NCBI RefSeq assembly: GCF_963668165.1
Contig: NZ_OY764209.1
Span: 248,001-312,000 of the forward strand
Source: Marispirochaeta sp.
GTDB lineage: Bacteria > Spirochaetota > Spirochaetia > JC444 > Marispirochaetaceae
DNA: 64,000 nucleotides
Direction: 5' to 3'
Shown: positions 25,700 to 35,445 of the stretch, piece after piece
Numbering within the stretch: position 1 is the stretch's first letter
Layout: every line of letters begins with the position of its first letter
Position numbers and translations under genes: made by a program
Notes under the pieces: generated by a model
Databases searched by the model: none
The model's input: only the letters and a program-made list of their open reading frames with translations
Told to the model about the DNA's origin: nothing

Positions 25700-27565
25700 T
25701 GCCGATTGAAAAACTCCGCCCCGAGGGCAGCCTAAACCACGATACCCTGAAAGATCTGGCGCAGCTCGTACCCGAGGCCTTCGCCGACGGCCGCATCAAC
25801 TGGACGGTCTTACGGGAGCTCCTGAACGAGCGGCTGGAGGACGAGGAACTGCCGGAGGAGCACTTCGGCCTCTTCTGGCCCGGTAAGCGGGAGGCCCGCA
25901 GGCTGGCCAACAAGCCGAGCACCGGTACCCTGGTTCCCTCCTTCGGCGAGGGAGTGAATGAGGCGGAGACCGGGAACATCTTTATTGAAGGGAGAACCTG
26001 GAGGTCCTGAAGATCCTGCGCAAGAGCTACGCCGGACGAATCAAGATGATCTACATCGACCCTCCCTATAATACCGGGAACGACTTCGTCTACGACGACG
26101 ACTTTGCCGAACCCCTGCAGGACTACTTAAAGCGGACCGGCCAGATCGACGGCGAGGGGAGCCCCTTGACCACCAACAAGAAGGCCGACGGCCGCTTCCA
26201 CTCCAAGTGGCTCAGCATGATCTACCCCCGCCTGCGTCTGGCCCGGGAGCTGTTACAGGAGGACGGGGTGATCTTCGTCTCCATCGACGACAACGAGGTG
26301 CATCACTTGCGGATGGTGATGAACGAGGTGTTCGGGGAGGAGAATTATAGAAACACTATATCTGTTCGTCGTGGGATAAAAAATGTACAAGCTCAATTCG
26401 ATGATCTTTCTGCCCTATCCCAAGGACACGAATATATAATGGTTTTTTCAAAATATGCAGATACACGTTTACCAAAGTTGTTTTTGTCTCATGGTGAGCA
26501 AAGACCAGGCAAGTGGGATACTTTCTGGCGTGGAACTGATAGACCAACTATGCGTTACGAGTTATTTGGAGTGAATCCAGAAAGGGGCCAGTGGAGATGG
26601 GAAGAACATAGAACAAAAAATGCCATCCAAAATTATGTGTTCTATTTGAACCAAATAGCGGGACGAATGACATTGGATGAATGGTACCTGGACAACCTAA
26701 CTGCAACAAACACAAAGCTTAATTTTGTTAGGAAGAATGAAGAAGGGGTCGTACAGTATTATGTTCCCCCAACTGCAGGTAAATTGTAAGCGATAATTGG
26801 ATGGACATTACCCTGAGTGGAAATGAGACGAGAGAATTTGATACTGAAAAAAGTGCTGAACTTATGTCCCGCGTTGTTAGTTGGATATCATCAATCGATA
26901 GCTCCGACATCATCCTCGACTTCTTCTCCGGCTCCGCCACCACCGCCCATGCCGTGCTGGACCTGAACCGGGAAGACGGCGGGAAGCGCAGGTTCATCCT
27001 GGTGCAGATGCCGGAAGAGACGGATTCAAACTCCGAGGCCTGCAAGGCGGGCTACAAAACCATCGCCGAGATCGGCAAGGAGCGCATCCGCCGGGTAATC
27101 AAAAAGATCAGCGACGAAAAGGCCGCGGAACTGGGGGGTACCTACGGGCTTGACCTGGGCTTCAAAGTCTTTAAGCTGACAGAGTCCCACTACAAGCCCT
27201 GGCGCAACTACCACGGTCAGGATGTAAAGGAGCTGGAGGCCCTTTTCGAGGAGTACCGCACCCCTCTGGTAGAAAACTGGCGCGGCACCGAGGACGGCCT
27301 GTTGACGGAGATCCTGCTGATCGAGGGCTTTCCCCTGGACAGCAGGGTTCGTGAGATGGAGGAGTACCGGGACAACCGGGTACGGCAGATCAGCTGCGGC
27401 TTCCACGAGAACCGCCTTTTGGTCTGCCTGGACGACACGATACAAGCGGCCACCGTAAAGGCCCTGGCGCTGAAGGACGGGGACATCTTCGTCTGCCTGG
27501 ATACGGCTGTTGACGATCAGACCAAGAGCAGGCTCTCCGACAAGGGCCTCATCAAGACGATATAG
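25699..27565 (+). pseudogene. mod: Type III restriction-modification methyltransferase (two frameshifts)
   Basis: Adenine-specific beta-class DNA methyltransferase. The N-terminal Mod region (25699-26010) runs to NIFIEG, where GGGG has become GGG near 25998 and the frame is lost; ENLEVLKILRKSYAGRIKMI follows in the next frame. The catalytic IDPPYNTGND motif is at 26046 on. A second one-base loss near 26785 stops the frame after PPTAGKL; SDNWMDITLSGNETREF continues it, and the SAM-binding DFFSGSATTAHAVL lies further on. Bases about 26340-26900, covering the target-recognition region, are clearly AT-richer than the flanks. Not translatable to full length as written. Confidence 0.85.
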
Positions 27566-27580
27566 ACGGGGGAGTCAAGG

Positions 27581-29734
27581 ATGAGCCGGATACGCATACA
27601 GTTCGACCCCAACCAGGAGCACCGGATCGAGGCCGTGGACAGCGTGGTGAACCTCTTCGAAGGTCTCTTCCGCGCGGATACCGGCGTCTTTGAACTGGGA
27701 GACGAGATTACCCCCAACCTGCCCCCCTACATGCAGCTCGATCTGAACTGGCTGCAGGAGAACCTGAACGCCGTGCAGGAGCAGAACAGGCTTGCCCCCG
27801 GTCTGTCGGTGGACCTGGACTCGGGCTTTATGGTGGAAGGGGTCTCCCCGGATACCTGGGAGTACCCCTCCTTTACGGTGGAGATGGAAACCGGTACCGG
27901 CAAAACCTACGTCTACCTGCGAACCATCTACGAGCTCTTCAAACACTACGGACTCAGGAAATTCATCATCATTGTACCTTCGGTGGCGATCTACGAAGGG
28001 GTCTTAAAAAGCTTCCGGATGACCCGGGAACACGTCAAAGCCCTCTACGGCAACGAGAACGCCGCCATACTTCCCTACGACGGCTCAAAGCCCACCCTGC
28101 TCAAGAACTTTGCCCTGGGAAAAGGTATCGAGATTCTGGTGATGACCGTGGACTCCTTCAACAAGCAGAGCAATACGATCTTCAAAAAGACGGACAAGCT
28201 GATGGGGGAGCGCTACCCCTACCAGCACCTGCAGGAGACCCGGCCAATCCTGATTCTGGACGAGTCCCAGAACTACCGCACCGACAAGGCCCGGGCCGCC
28301 CTGCACACCCTCAAGCCCCTGCTGGCTATCAATTACAGCGCCACCCCGGGCAGGGGAGCACAGAATCCCCTCTACCGTCTCAGTCCTTTTCAGGCCTTTC
28401 AGCGGAACCTGGTCAAGCGTATCGAGGTACTGGGGATGATCGAGGCCCAGAACACGGTGCAGCAGCCCGATTATCTGCATCTTTTACGCGTTGAAAAGAA
28501 GGGCCGCTCCTTAAGCGCCCGGGTCCAGGCAATGGTGATGGAGGCAGGCAGCCTCATCGATCGGGAGGTACAGATCGGTCCCCACACGGATCTGCAGGCC
28601 AAAACCGACAACCCCGCCTATACCGGCTGGAAGGTGCAGGAGATCAATATCAAGGAAGGTTTTGTAGAATTGAACGATGAACGACTGACTCTGCTGGAGG
28701 AGAGGCTGGTGAGTGTCTCCCGTGAGGCCCTCTTCCGCCGTCAGATCGAGGAGACCGTAAAAACCTACTTCGACAAGCAGCGGGAATTAAAGAGCCGGGG
28801 CATCAAGGTGCTAAGCCTCTTCTTCATCGACCGGGTGGCCAACTATACCGGAGAGAGCGGAATTATCCGCAGGATCTTCGACGAAACCTTCGACCGTCTT
28901 AAAAAACGGGAACCCGACTTCAAGGAACTTGCAGCGCAGCAGGTGCGGGAGGGCTACTTCGCAAAGAAGAAGGCTACAAAAAAGGCGGCGGAAGCCTTTA
29001 TCGACACCGCCATCGACGAGGCGGCCAAGACAGCCGCCGACAAGCAGGCGGAAAAGGAAGCCTACGAGTTGATAATGAAGCAGAAGGAGCGGCTCCTCGC
29101 CTTCGACGAGCCGGTCTGCTTTATCTTTGCCCACTCCGCCTTACGGGAGGGCTGGGATAATCCCAACGTCTTCCAGATCTGCGCCCTGCGGGAGATCAGT
29201 TCCGAGAAGCAGCGGCGCCAGACCATCGGCCGGGGCCTGCGGCTCCCGGTGAATCAGAAGGGTGAACGCCTCTTCAACCGCAGACTCAACACCCTTACCG
29301 TTGTCGCCAACGAGAGCTACGCCAATTACGTGAGGAACCTGCAGACCGAGTACGCCGAGACCGACGAGGAATTGCGGGTGATTCCCGCCAATGCTGCGGA
29401 GAAACTGAACGACGACGACAAGGTGATCCTCTACTTCAAATTTCCGTCCACCTTCAAGATCAGAATCCCCAGGATAATCGGCAACTACAATCCCGACTGG
29501 GGCATTCTGCGCTGGGATAACGAGCACCGGGGAAAACTGGAGCTGATACGGGAAACAAAGGGGAACATCGCGCTGGAACAGCTCCAGCATACCAACGAGA
29601 GCCGGAAGATCCGCTGCGCCCGGAAACACTTCGCCGGTTTAGGCATCGACTACCGCCATGTGACCGATCAGACCACCGACTACTGGCGCATGGAGGTGAG
29701 GGAGGATGAACCCCTCTCCACATCAGAAAAGTAA
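27581..29734 (+). CDS. res: Type III restriction enzyme Res subunit, internally shortened
   Basis: DEAD/DEAH translocase-nuclease partner of Mod, 717 residues against roughly 900-1000 in the family. Walker A is METGTGKTYVYLRT (about residues 103-116), the DEAD-type box ILILDESQNYRT, motif III INYSATPGRG and motif VI RRQTIGRGLRLP are present. The C-terminal PD-(D/E)XK nuclease is recognisable (NYNPDWGILRWDN, ELIRETKG). Between about residues 605 and 615 a stretch of perhaps 170-200 residues normally found before the nuclease is absent, without loss of frame. Activity is doubtful, also because mod is broken. Confidence 0.85.
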   Translation: MSRIRIQFDPNQEHRIEAVDSVVNLFEGLFRADTGVFELGDEITPNLPPYMQLDLNWLQENLNAVQEQNRLAPGLSVDLDSGFMVEGVSPDTWEYPSFTVEMETGTGKTYVYLRTIYELFKHYGLRKFIIIVPSVAIYEGVLKSFRMTREHVKALYGNENAAILPYDGSKPTLLKNFALGKGIEILVMTVDSFNKQSNTIFKKTDKLMGERYPYQHLQETRPILILDESQNYRTDKARAALHTLKPLLAINYSATPGRGAQNPLYRLSPFQAFQRNLVKRIEVLGMIEAQNTVQQPDYLHLLRVEKKGRSLSARVQAMVMEAGSLIDREVQIGPHTDLQAKTDNPAYTGWKVQEINIKEGFVELNDERLTLLEERLVSVSREALFRRQIEETVKTYFDKQRELKSRGIKVLSLFFIDRVANYTGESGIIRRIFDETFDRLKKREPDFKELAAQQVREGYFAKKKATKKAAEAFIDTAIDEAAKTAADKQAEKEAYELIMKQKERLLAFDEPVCFIFAHSALREGWDNPNVFQICALREISSEKQRRQTIGRGLRLPVNQKGERLFNRRLNTLTVVANESYANYVRNLQTEYAETDEELRVIPANAAEKLNDDDKVILYFKFPSTFKIRIPRIIGNYNPDWGILRWDNEHRGKLELIRETKGNIALEQLQHTNESRKIRCARKHFAGLGIDYRHVTDQTTDYWRMEVREDEPLSTSEK

Positions 29735-29857
29735 CCCCGCAACGCCTGCGATTTAACACACAACTAACATAATCAGCTGTATTCTGCTCTCAGCTTTGTG
29801 GCATAGTATAGAGGATATATAGGAAATACAAACTGTGCCTTTTCAAGGAAGGTTTCC

Positions 29858-30349
29858 ATGCTTACAGCAATCTTTGCACTGGGCGCTGTTCTGGTTTACA
29901 TATCCGTCAGCAACTTCATCAGCTACAGGATATTAAAAAAGCGGATTCTTGCCAGCGCGTCCTGGGACCTGAATATCTGCTGTGGAAAAACCGACGGGGG
30001 CGGCATTAATGCCGATATCGTCAGGCACGCGGAGGTACCCAATTTTATCCAGATAGATGACATCTACAGGCTTCCCTTCCGCGACAAACAGTTCCAACGT
30101 GTGCTCTGTTCCCACACCATGGAACATGTCGATGATCCTGAGGCTTTTATCAGGGAGCTGAAGCGAGTCGGAGAGGAGATTACCATCGTCATTCCGCCCC
30201 TGTATGATATTTCCGCGGCGCTCAATATTTTTGAACACAAGTGGATCTTTCTCAGTTTTCGAAAACGGCACTACTCCCTGCCCAGATTCGTGCGCCTCCC
30301 ATTAGCCCTGCGAATACAGAAGAGATGGGGACAGCTCCTGCGGGCCTGA
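29858..30349 (+). CDS. SAM-dependent methyltransferase, membrane-anchored
   Basis: A 163-residue class I methyltransferase-like protein with an N-terminal hydrophobic segment (AIFALGAVLVYISVSNFISY). The methyltransferase part is of the type-11 kind: DLNICCGKTDGG as a degenerate glycine-rich SAM loop, IYRLPFRDKQFQRVLCSHTM and EHVDDPEAFIREL. It is short and lacks some of the usual C-terminal strands. The substrate is unknown. AAGGAAGG precedes the ATG. Confidence 0.7.
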   Translation: MLTAIFALGAVLVYISVSNFISYRILKKRILASASWDLNICCGKTDGGGINADIVRHAEVPNFIQIDDIYRLPFRDKQFQRVLCSHTMEHVDDPEAFIRELKRVGEEITIVIPPLYDISAALNIFEHKWIFLSFRKRHYSLPRFVRLPLALRIQKRWGQLLRA

Positions 30350-30415
30350 TGCCGGCTCCTTGAAAGCCTGGTCGGTGACGGGTATCATGAAGATCAAAAG
30401 GCGGAACTGTACACA

Positions 30416-31696
30416 ATGGAACACTACGACTACATCATCGTCGGTTCGGGTCCCGCGGGACTGGGGGCGGCGTTTCATCTTCTGGAAACTGCGAATTCTC
30501 CCCGTATTCTGATCCTCGACATGGAAAAGTACTCTACCGGGGGCCTCCGGAACGACTGCAAAATGAACTTTACCTACCCCATCGGTTTTCCCGCAGAAAA
30601 CTGGAACCGCGAACAGGCGAATAAATACCTCGGTCTGGTCCGTAGAAAACTGGCCCCCGCCATCCTGGACAAATCAAACCTGGGTATCTACGCGAAGCGG
30701 GCCCAGCGCCTGGGGGTGGAACTGTTGGAGATTGAGCAGACCCACCTGGGAACCGACGGCGGACTTGAGCTCATCAAGGAATTGACGGCGGAGCTCTCCG
30801 AAAAAGGGGTGGCCTTTGCCCTGGGTGAGGAGATGTTAACGATAGACAAGGCAGCATCCCGCATTCGCACATCGAAACGGGAGCTTGGCTACGGCAATAT
30901 CCTGATTGCCCCGGGGAGACGGGGGTTCAAGTTCCTTCAGCAGATAATGGACACCCTCGGAGTCTCCTATGTGGACCACGTGGTGGACATCGGTATCCGG
31001 ATTGAAACCCGGCAGGAGCGCTTCCCTATTGTGAAGGACTACTATGATCCAAAGTTCCATTTCCCCGGGCAGGTACGCACCTTCTGCACAAACTCCGGAA
31101 ACGCCCATGTGGTGCAGGAAAAATACACTACTCATAACGGCGATATTTACTACAGTGTCAACGGTCACGCATATTCAAAAAGCCGGGGAAGGGAGAACGG
31201 CCTGGTTAACTTCGCCATGCTCAAGACCATCCGGCTTACCGAACCGGTGGCTTCGGGACAGGCCTTTGCCGAGGGTCTGGGGCTGCAGGCCATGCTGATG
31301 GGGGGAGGACACCCGATTATGCAGCGGGTTGGCGACTTCCGTCTGGGCAAGCGCTCCAAGCGGGACTCCTTCAGCGGGGACCTCTACGACTTCGAGCCTA
31401 CCCTGAAGGGCTGCACCCCCGGGGATATCAGCCTTTCCATGCCTGCAAAGATCCTCCGGGGCATCTGGAAGTCCATGAAAATGCTTGATACCATTGTTCC
31501 CGGACTGCTGCATCCCAGCACAGTGATGTACTATCCGGAGATCAAGCTCTACGCCAACAAGCCGGAGTACAGGGACGATAATTTCCAGGTTAAAGATAAC
31601 ATCTATTTCGCCGGGGACGGCGCGGGTACCAGCCGCGGGATTACCGCCGCCTGGGCATCGGGCATCCGGGCTGCCCGGGGGATGGCGCAGCCATGA
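30416..31696 (+). CDS. FAD-dependent oxidoreductase (COG2509-like)
   Basis: A 426-residue flavoprotein with N-terminal dinucleotide-binding IIVGSGPAGLGAAFHLLE and C-terminal FAD motif YFAGDGAGTSRGITAAWASG. It belongs to the uncharacterised bacterial FAD dehydrogenase group related to GidA/TrmFO-like and NAD(P)-type oxidoreductases. It overlaps the next gene by four bases (ATGA), so it is probably made together with the alanyl-tRNA editing protein. Function unknown. Confidence 0.82.
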   Translation: MEHYDYIIVGSGPAGLGAAFHLLETANSPRILILDMEKYSTGGLRNDCKMNFTYPIGFPAENWNREQANKYLGLVRRKLAPAILDKSNLGIYAKRAQRLGVELLEIEQTHLGTDGGLELIKELTAELSEKGVAFALGEEMLTIDKAASRIRTSKRELGYGNILIAPGRRGFKFLQQIMDTLGVSYVDHVVDIGIRIETRQERFPIVKDYYDPKFHFPGQVRTFCTNSGNAHVVQEKYTTHNGDIYYSVNGHAYSKSRGRENGLVNFAMLKTIRLTEPVASGQAFAEGLGLQAMLMGGGHPIMQRVGDFRLGKRSKRDSFSGDLYDFEPTLKGCTPGDISLSMPAKILRGIWKSMKMLDTIVPGLLHPSTVMYYPEIKLYANKPEYRDDNFQVKDNIYFAGDGAGTSRGITAAWASGIRAARGMAQP

Positions 31697-32925
31697 CGGA
31701 AAAACTCTACTATAAAGATCCCTACCGCACTGAATTTGCCAGCCGGCTTATCAGTTCACAAAAAATCGACACCAACCGGGGACCCCGCTGGCAGGTGGTC
31801 CTGGAAGCCAGCTGCTTTTACCCCGCCGGCGGCGGCCAGCCTTCGGACAGAGGCACCTTGAACGACCGGGAGGTGGAAGAGGTACTCCTGAAAGACGATG
31901 AGGTGATCCACGTTCTTTCTGCATCCCTGGAGGATGGTACCCGGGAGGTATTCGGCCGCATTGAACCGATGCACCGGCGCCACTACATGCAGCAGCATAC
32001 CGGACAGCACCTGATCTCCGCCGTGCTCCACCGCCTGTGCGGCTACCCGACCCGCTCGGTACATTTGGGAGAGTTGTATACCTCCATCGAGATCGAAGGG
32101 ACCACTATCACCCCTTTCGAGATTGTGCAGATAGAGGACGAGGTAAACCGGATTATCTGTGAAAACCGCGGGGTAAAGGCCTGTCTCGTCGATCAGGATC
32201 AACTGAAACAGATTGAACTGCGGCGCTCGTTAAAAACCGACACAAATATTCGAATCGTTGAAATTGACGACACCGATCTGGTCGGCTGCGGCGGGGTTCA
32301 TCTGCGCAGCACCGGGGAGATCAGACTGGTCAAGCATATTACGACAGAAAGCGTCAGGGGAAACAGCCGCCTTTCCTTCGTAATCGGAGATGCCGCCATG
32401 GCGGATTATCGGGAAAAGAGCAGAATCGCCTCCCGCATGGTGGATCTGCTTTCCGCTCCCCAGGGCGAGGTGCTGTCAAAACTGGACGAATATCTTGAGA
32501 AGAACACAAATCGGGACAAATATCTTGGCTCAACCTTGCACAGGCTTAACCGCTACATCGCAGCTGAACTCTACGATAACGGCATACAGAGCCCCGATGG
32601 AAGAATTGTCACTGCCGAATTGCAGGAAGACGAGGCAGATCAGATCAGGGAGATCGCCGACGGAATCTGCAGAATCGGACCGGTCATAATGGCCATTGCC
32701 GCGCGGTTCAGCGGAAAAGTCAAATGGGTTATCGCTGCCCCGGAATCCCGTCCCGAGCTGTACAACAGCCTTAAAAACAAACTTATGCCGCTGATCGACG
32801 GCAAAGGCGGGGGCAAACCGCCTTTCTGGCAGGGAGGAGGAGATAATCCCGATGGTATCGCAGCATTTCTTGATACCTTTCGCTCCTCCCTTGTTTCCCG
32901 GGAACAGAATGAGCGTCCCAAATAG
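31693..32925 (+). CDS. Alanyl-tRNA editing protein, AlaX-L type with DHHA1 domain
   Basis: Stand-alone trans-editing hydrolase that clears mischarged Ser- or Gly-tRNA(Ala). The 410-residue protein carries the two zinc motifs of the AlaRS editing domain, HTGQH (His102, His106) and CGGVH (Cys199, His203), an N-terminal AlaRS-like barrel (YPAGGGQPSDRG), and a C-terminal DHHA1 domain with its glycine-rich GKGGGKPPFWQGGG. There is no aminoacylation domain. Its stop lies inside an inverted repeat just ahead of the iclR promoter. Confidence 0.9.
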   Translation: MTEKLYYKDPYRTEFASRLISSQKIDTNRGPRWQVVLEASCFYPAGGGQPSDRGTLNDREVEEVLLKDDEVIHVLSASLEDGTREVFGRIEPMHRRHYMQQHTGQHLISAVLHRLCGYPTRSVHLGELYTSIEIEGTTITPFEIVQIEDEVNRIICENRGVKACLVDQDQLKQIELRRSLKTDTNIRIVEIDDTDLVGCGGVHLRSTGEIRLVKHITTESVRGNSRLSFVIGDAAMADYREKSRIASRMVDLLSAPQGEVLSKLDEYLEKNTNRDKYLGSTLHRLNRYIAAELYDNGIQSPDGRIVTAELQEDEADQIREIADGICRIGPVIMAIAARFSGKVKWVIAAPESRPELYNSLKNKLMPLIDGKGGGKPPFWQGGGDNPDGIAAFLDTFRSSLVSREQNERPK

Positions 32926-32980
32926 GGTACGCTGTTCCTTATTTGGGACAATTGACCTCTCCGGCGAATAGGACTACAAT
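32915..32980 (+). promoter_or_regulatory. Inverted repeat and promoter of the iclR gene
   Basis: A 10-bp perfect inverted repeat, GTCCCAAATA (32915-32924) and TATTTGGGAC (32940-32949), lies directly before TTGACC (32952-32957), a 17-bp spacer and TACAAT (32975-32980). The start point would fall about five bases before the ATG. The repeat may be the IclR operator; it lacks a U-run and so is a poor terminator. Confidence 0.55.
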
Positions 32981-32991
32981 GGGTATCCAGT

Positions 32992-33786
32992 ATGGTACCG
33001 GCAATAGAAAAGGCGGACATGATCTTCTCTTTTCTCATGCAGCATCCTGAGGGCGCAACCCTCAAGGAGACAAGTACTGTGCTGGGAATACCGAAGTCCA
33101 CGACCCACCGGTTGCTGATCTCCTTGAGTAATCTTGATTATATCGAGCATGACTCTCACAGCCGCCACAGTCACAGCGGCCGCTTTTTTCTGGGTCCCAA
33201 GCTCATGTCCCTCTCCCGGGCTGCGGAGAGGCGTCTTAACCTGAACCGCATTACCACTCCGTATCTTGAAGAGCTTTCTTCCCTTACCAGGGAAACGGTT
33301 AAGCTCAGTATCATCCGGCACCTGAAGGTTTACGTGATTAATACGGTGCTCAGTCCCCGAATCATGAAGATAACCGTGGAGTCGGGAACCATTTTTCCGC
33401 CCCATATTGGTGCCGCAGCCAAGCTGCTGCTCTCTTCTCTTTCCGATGAGGAGATCGAAGGGTATCTTGAACAGGATCTGGAGGAGTACACGGTGAACTC
33501 TGTTACCGATAAACAGATGCTCAAGAAGGAGATCGCCGCTATCCGCGAGGAGGGAGTCGCCAGAGACCGGCAGGAAGAGACCATCGGCATCAGCGGTATC
33601 GCAGCACCGGTGAGGGACTCCTTCGGCGGTATTGTAGCCGCTGTCAGTATCCCCTACCTTTCTGCCCTCAGGACTGAAGCCGAACTTCTCCCGTCCCTGC
33701 TTGAGTGTGTCAACGGCGTTTCGCGCCGTCTTGGATATTATAAAGACGATGAGCACAGCTCATCTACACCACCAACGAAGGAGTAA
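32992..33786 (+). CDS. IclR-family transcriptional regulator
   Basis: A 264-residue protein with an N-terminal winged helix (ATLKETSTVLGIPKSTTHRL at about residues 22-42) and the C-terminal IclR effector domain (HIGAAAKLLLSSLSDEEIEG, then GISGIAAPVRDSFGGIVAAV). It is the first gene of a run with a KDPG aldolase and a ROK kinase, so it probably senses a sugar-acid metabolite. It has almost no 5' leader. Confidence 0.92.
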   Translation: MVPAIEKADMIFSFLMQHPEGATLKETSTVLGIPKSTTHRLLISLSNLDYIEHDSHSRHSHSGRFFLGPKLMSLSRAAERRLNLNRITTPYLEELSSLTRETVKLSIIRHLKVYVINTVLSPRIMKITVESGTIFPPHIGAAAKLLLSSLSDEEIEGYLEQDLEEYTVNSVTDKQMLKKEIAAIREEGVARDRQEETIGISGIAAPVRDSFGGIVAAVSIPYLSALRTEAELLPSLLECVNGVSRRLGYYKDDEHSSSTPPTKE

Positions 33787-33791
33787 GAGTT

Positions 33792-34448
33792 ATGAAACAG
33801 GAACTCGCAGAGACCTATGCTTCAATGATTAAAACCTTGAGAAAAATCAAGGTCGTTCCGGTTGTAAAGATCGAGGACGCCAAACAGGCTGTTCCCCTGG
33901 GCAAGGCCCTCATGGCTGGCGGTCTTCCCTGTGCGGAGATAACCTTTCGCACAAGTGCAGCGGCGGAAGCCATCGGCCTCCTGACCAAAGAGGTCCCGGA
34001 GCTGCTGGTCGGCGCCGGTACGGTTCTCAGCCCTGAACAGGCGGACGCGGCAAAAAAGGCCGGGGCAAAGTTCATGGTTTCCCCGGGATTCAATCCCCGG
34101 GTTGTAGACCACTGCCTGAACATGAACATGCCGATCTTTGCCGGTATTAACAATCCCACCGGAATCGAGATGGCCCTTGAACGGGAACTGCCGGCGGTAA
34201 AGTTCTTTCCCGCCGAGGCCTCCGGCGGACTTGCCATGCTGAAAGCAATGGCTGCCCCCTACGGCGACATCCTCTTTATGCCTACCGGCGGCGTCAACGC
34301 CAGGAACATCGCTGCATATCTGGCATTTCCCCGCGTTCTGGCCTGCGGCGGCAGCTGGATGGTCCCCTCAGACCTGATCAGCGCCGGAGAGTTCGACAAG
34401 ATTACCGCCCTCACCAAAGAAGCCGTCCAGGCTGTAGCGGGGGCCTGA
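33792..34448 (+). CDS. eda: KDPG/KHG aldolase
   Basis: 2-dehydro-3-deoxy-6-phosphogluconate (or 4-hydroxy-2-oxoglutarate) aldolase, yielding pyruvate and glyceraldehyde 3-phosphate. 218 residues, a normal length. The catalytic glutamate lies in AEITFRT (Glu49) and the Schiff-base lysine in VKFFPAE (Lys137). AAGGAG, inside the end of the iclR gene, serves as ribosome-binding site, so the two are coupled. No dehydratase (edd) is in the window. Confidence 0.92.
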   Translation: MKQELAETYASMIKTLRKIKVVPVVKIEDAKQAVPLGKALMAGGLPCAEITFRTSAAAEAIGLLTKEVPELLVGAGTVLSPEQADAAKKAGAKFMVSPGFNPRVVDHCLNMNMPIFAGINNPTGIEMALERELPAVKFFPAEASGGLAMLKAMAAPYGDILFMPTGGVNARNIAAYLAFPRVLACGGSWMVPSDLISAGEFDKITALTKEAVQAVAGA

Positions 34449-34470
34449 TTACACCAACGGGAGGCTATTA

Positions 34471-35445
34471 ATGGGTACTGTATACTGGATCGGTTTCGAT
34501 TTGGGAGGAACCAAAATGATAGCCTCCCTGCTGGATGAAAACTATGCGATCCTCGGCAGGGTAAAAAAACGCACAGACCCTCACGAAGGGAACAGCGCGG
34601 TGCTCAAGAGGATCGCCGCAGCTATTGAAGAAGTCATTCTTACGAGCGGGGTCCCCCGCTCCGCCATCAAGGGGATTGGATTTGCCGCTCCCGGACCCAT
34701 GGACCGGGAGGCTGGCATAATGATCAGTACCCCAAACCTTGGATTTGAAAATATTCCGATACGGAGTTATCTGGAGGAGGAGGCCGGTATTAAGGTCTGC
34801 CTGGATAACGATGTAAATGCCGGAACCTTCGGTGAGTTTATTAAAGGGGCAGGCAAAGGATACCGGCACCTTCTTGGTGTTTTTCTGGGCACCGGTATCG
34901 GCGGCGGCCTTATTATCAACGGACAAATGTACCGCGGCGCTAACGGAAACGCCGGAGAGGTAGGTCACATGATTCTTCAGACCGACGGACCACTGTGCGG
35001 CTGTGGCCAGTACGGATGTCTGGAAGCTCTGGCTTCCAGGCGCTCTCTCGCAAAAGACGCGGTTGCTCTTGCCTCCAGCGGTAAGGCCCCTGTACTATTG
35101 AATATGGCGGGTACGGATATAGCCGGCTATAAGAGCGGTGTCTTCGCAAAAGCCCTGAAAAAACAGGACCCTGCCGCTAAGGAGATCATTAAGCGGGGGG
35201 CTTTTTACCTTGGAATCGGTCTGGCAAACTGTGTGAATATGCTGAACCCCGAAGCGATTATCCTTGGCGGCGGTCTGGTGGAAAAACTCGGCACGCCCTT
35301 TCTTAAGCAGATCGTAAAATCCCTGCGGGCACACAGCCTTCCGGGACTGATTGAAGACGTAAAGGTCATGGCCGCGGAACTGGGTGATGACGCGGCCCTT
35401 GTGGGGTCCGCAGCCCTGGCGGCTTTGGAGTTCAAAGACCAATGA
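34471..35445 (+). CDS. ROK-family sugar kinase (glucokinase-like)
   Basis: A 324-residue ROK protein without a helix-turn-helix, hence a kinase and not a repressor. Phosphate loop GFDLGGTKMIASLLDE, catalytic DNDVNAG near residue 113, and the ROK zinc motif GHMILQTDGPLCGCGQYGC (residues about 168-187). Glucose is the usual substrate of such proteins, but other hexoses are possible. GGGAGG precedes the ATG; its end overlaps the next gene by ATGA. Confidence 0.9.
   Translation: MGTVYWIGFDLGGTKMIASLLDENYAILGRVKKRTDPHEGNSAVLKRIAAAIEEVILTSGVPRSAIKGIGFAAPGPMDREAGIMISTPNLGFENIPIRSYLEEEAGIKVCLDNDVNAGTFGEFIKGAGKGYRHLLGVFLGTGIGGGLIINGQMYRGANGNAGEVGHMILQTDGPLCGCGQYGCLEALASRRSLAKDAVALASSGKAPVLLNMAGTDIAGYKSGVFAKALKKQDPAAKEIIKRGAFYLGIGLANCVNMLNPEAIILGGGLVEKLGTPFLKQIVKSLRAHSLPGLIEDVKVMAAELGDDAALVGSAALAALEFKDQ

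Noticed and set aside
25990..26010. mod frameshift as phase-variation tract
   Set aside because: The run is only three to four Gs; a true slippage tract would be longer. A plain mutation or sequence error is likelier.
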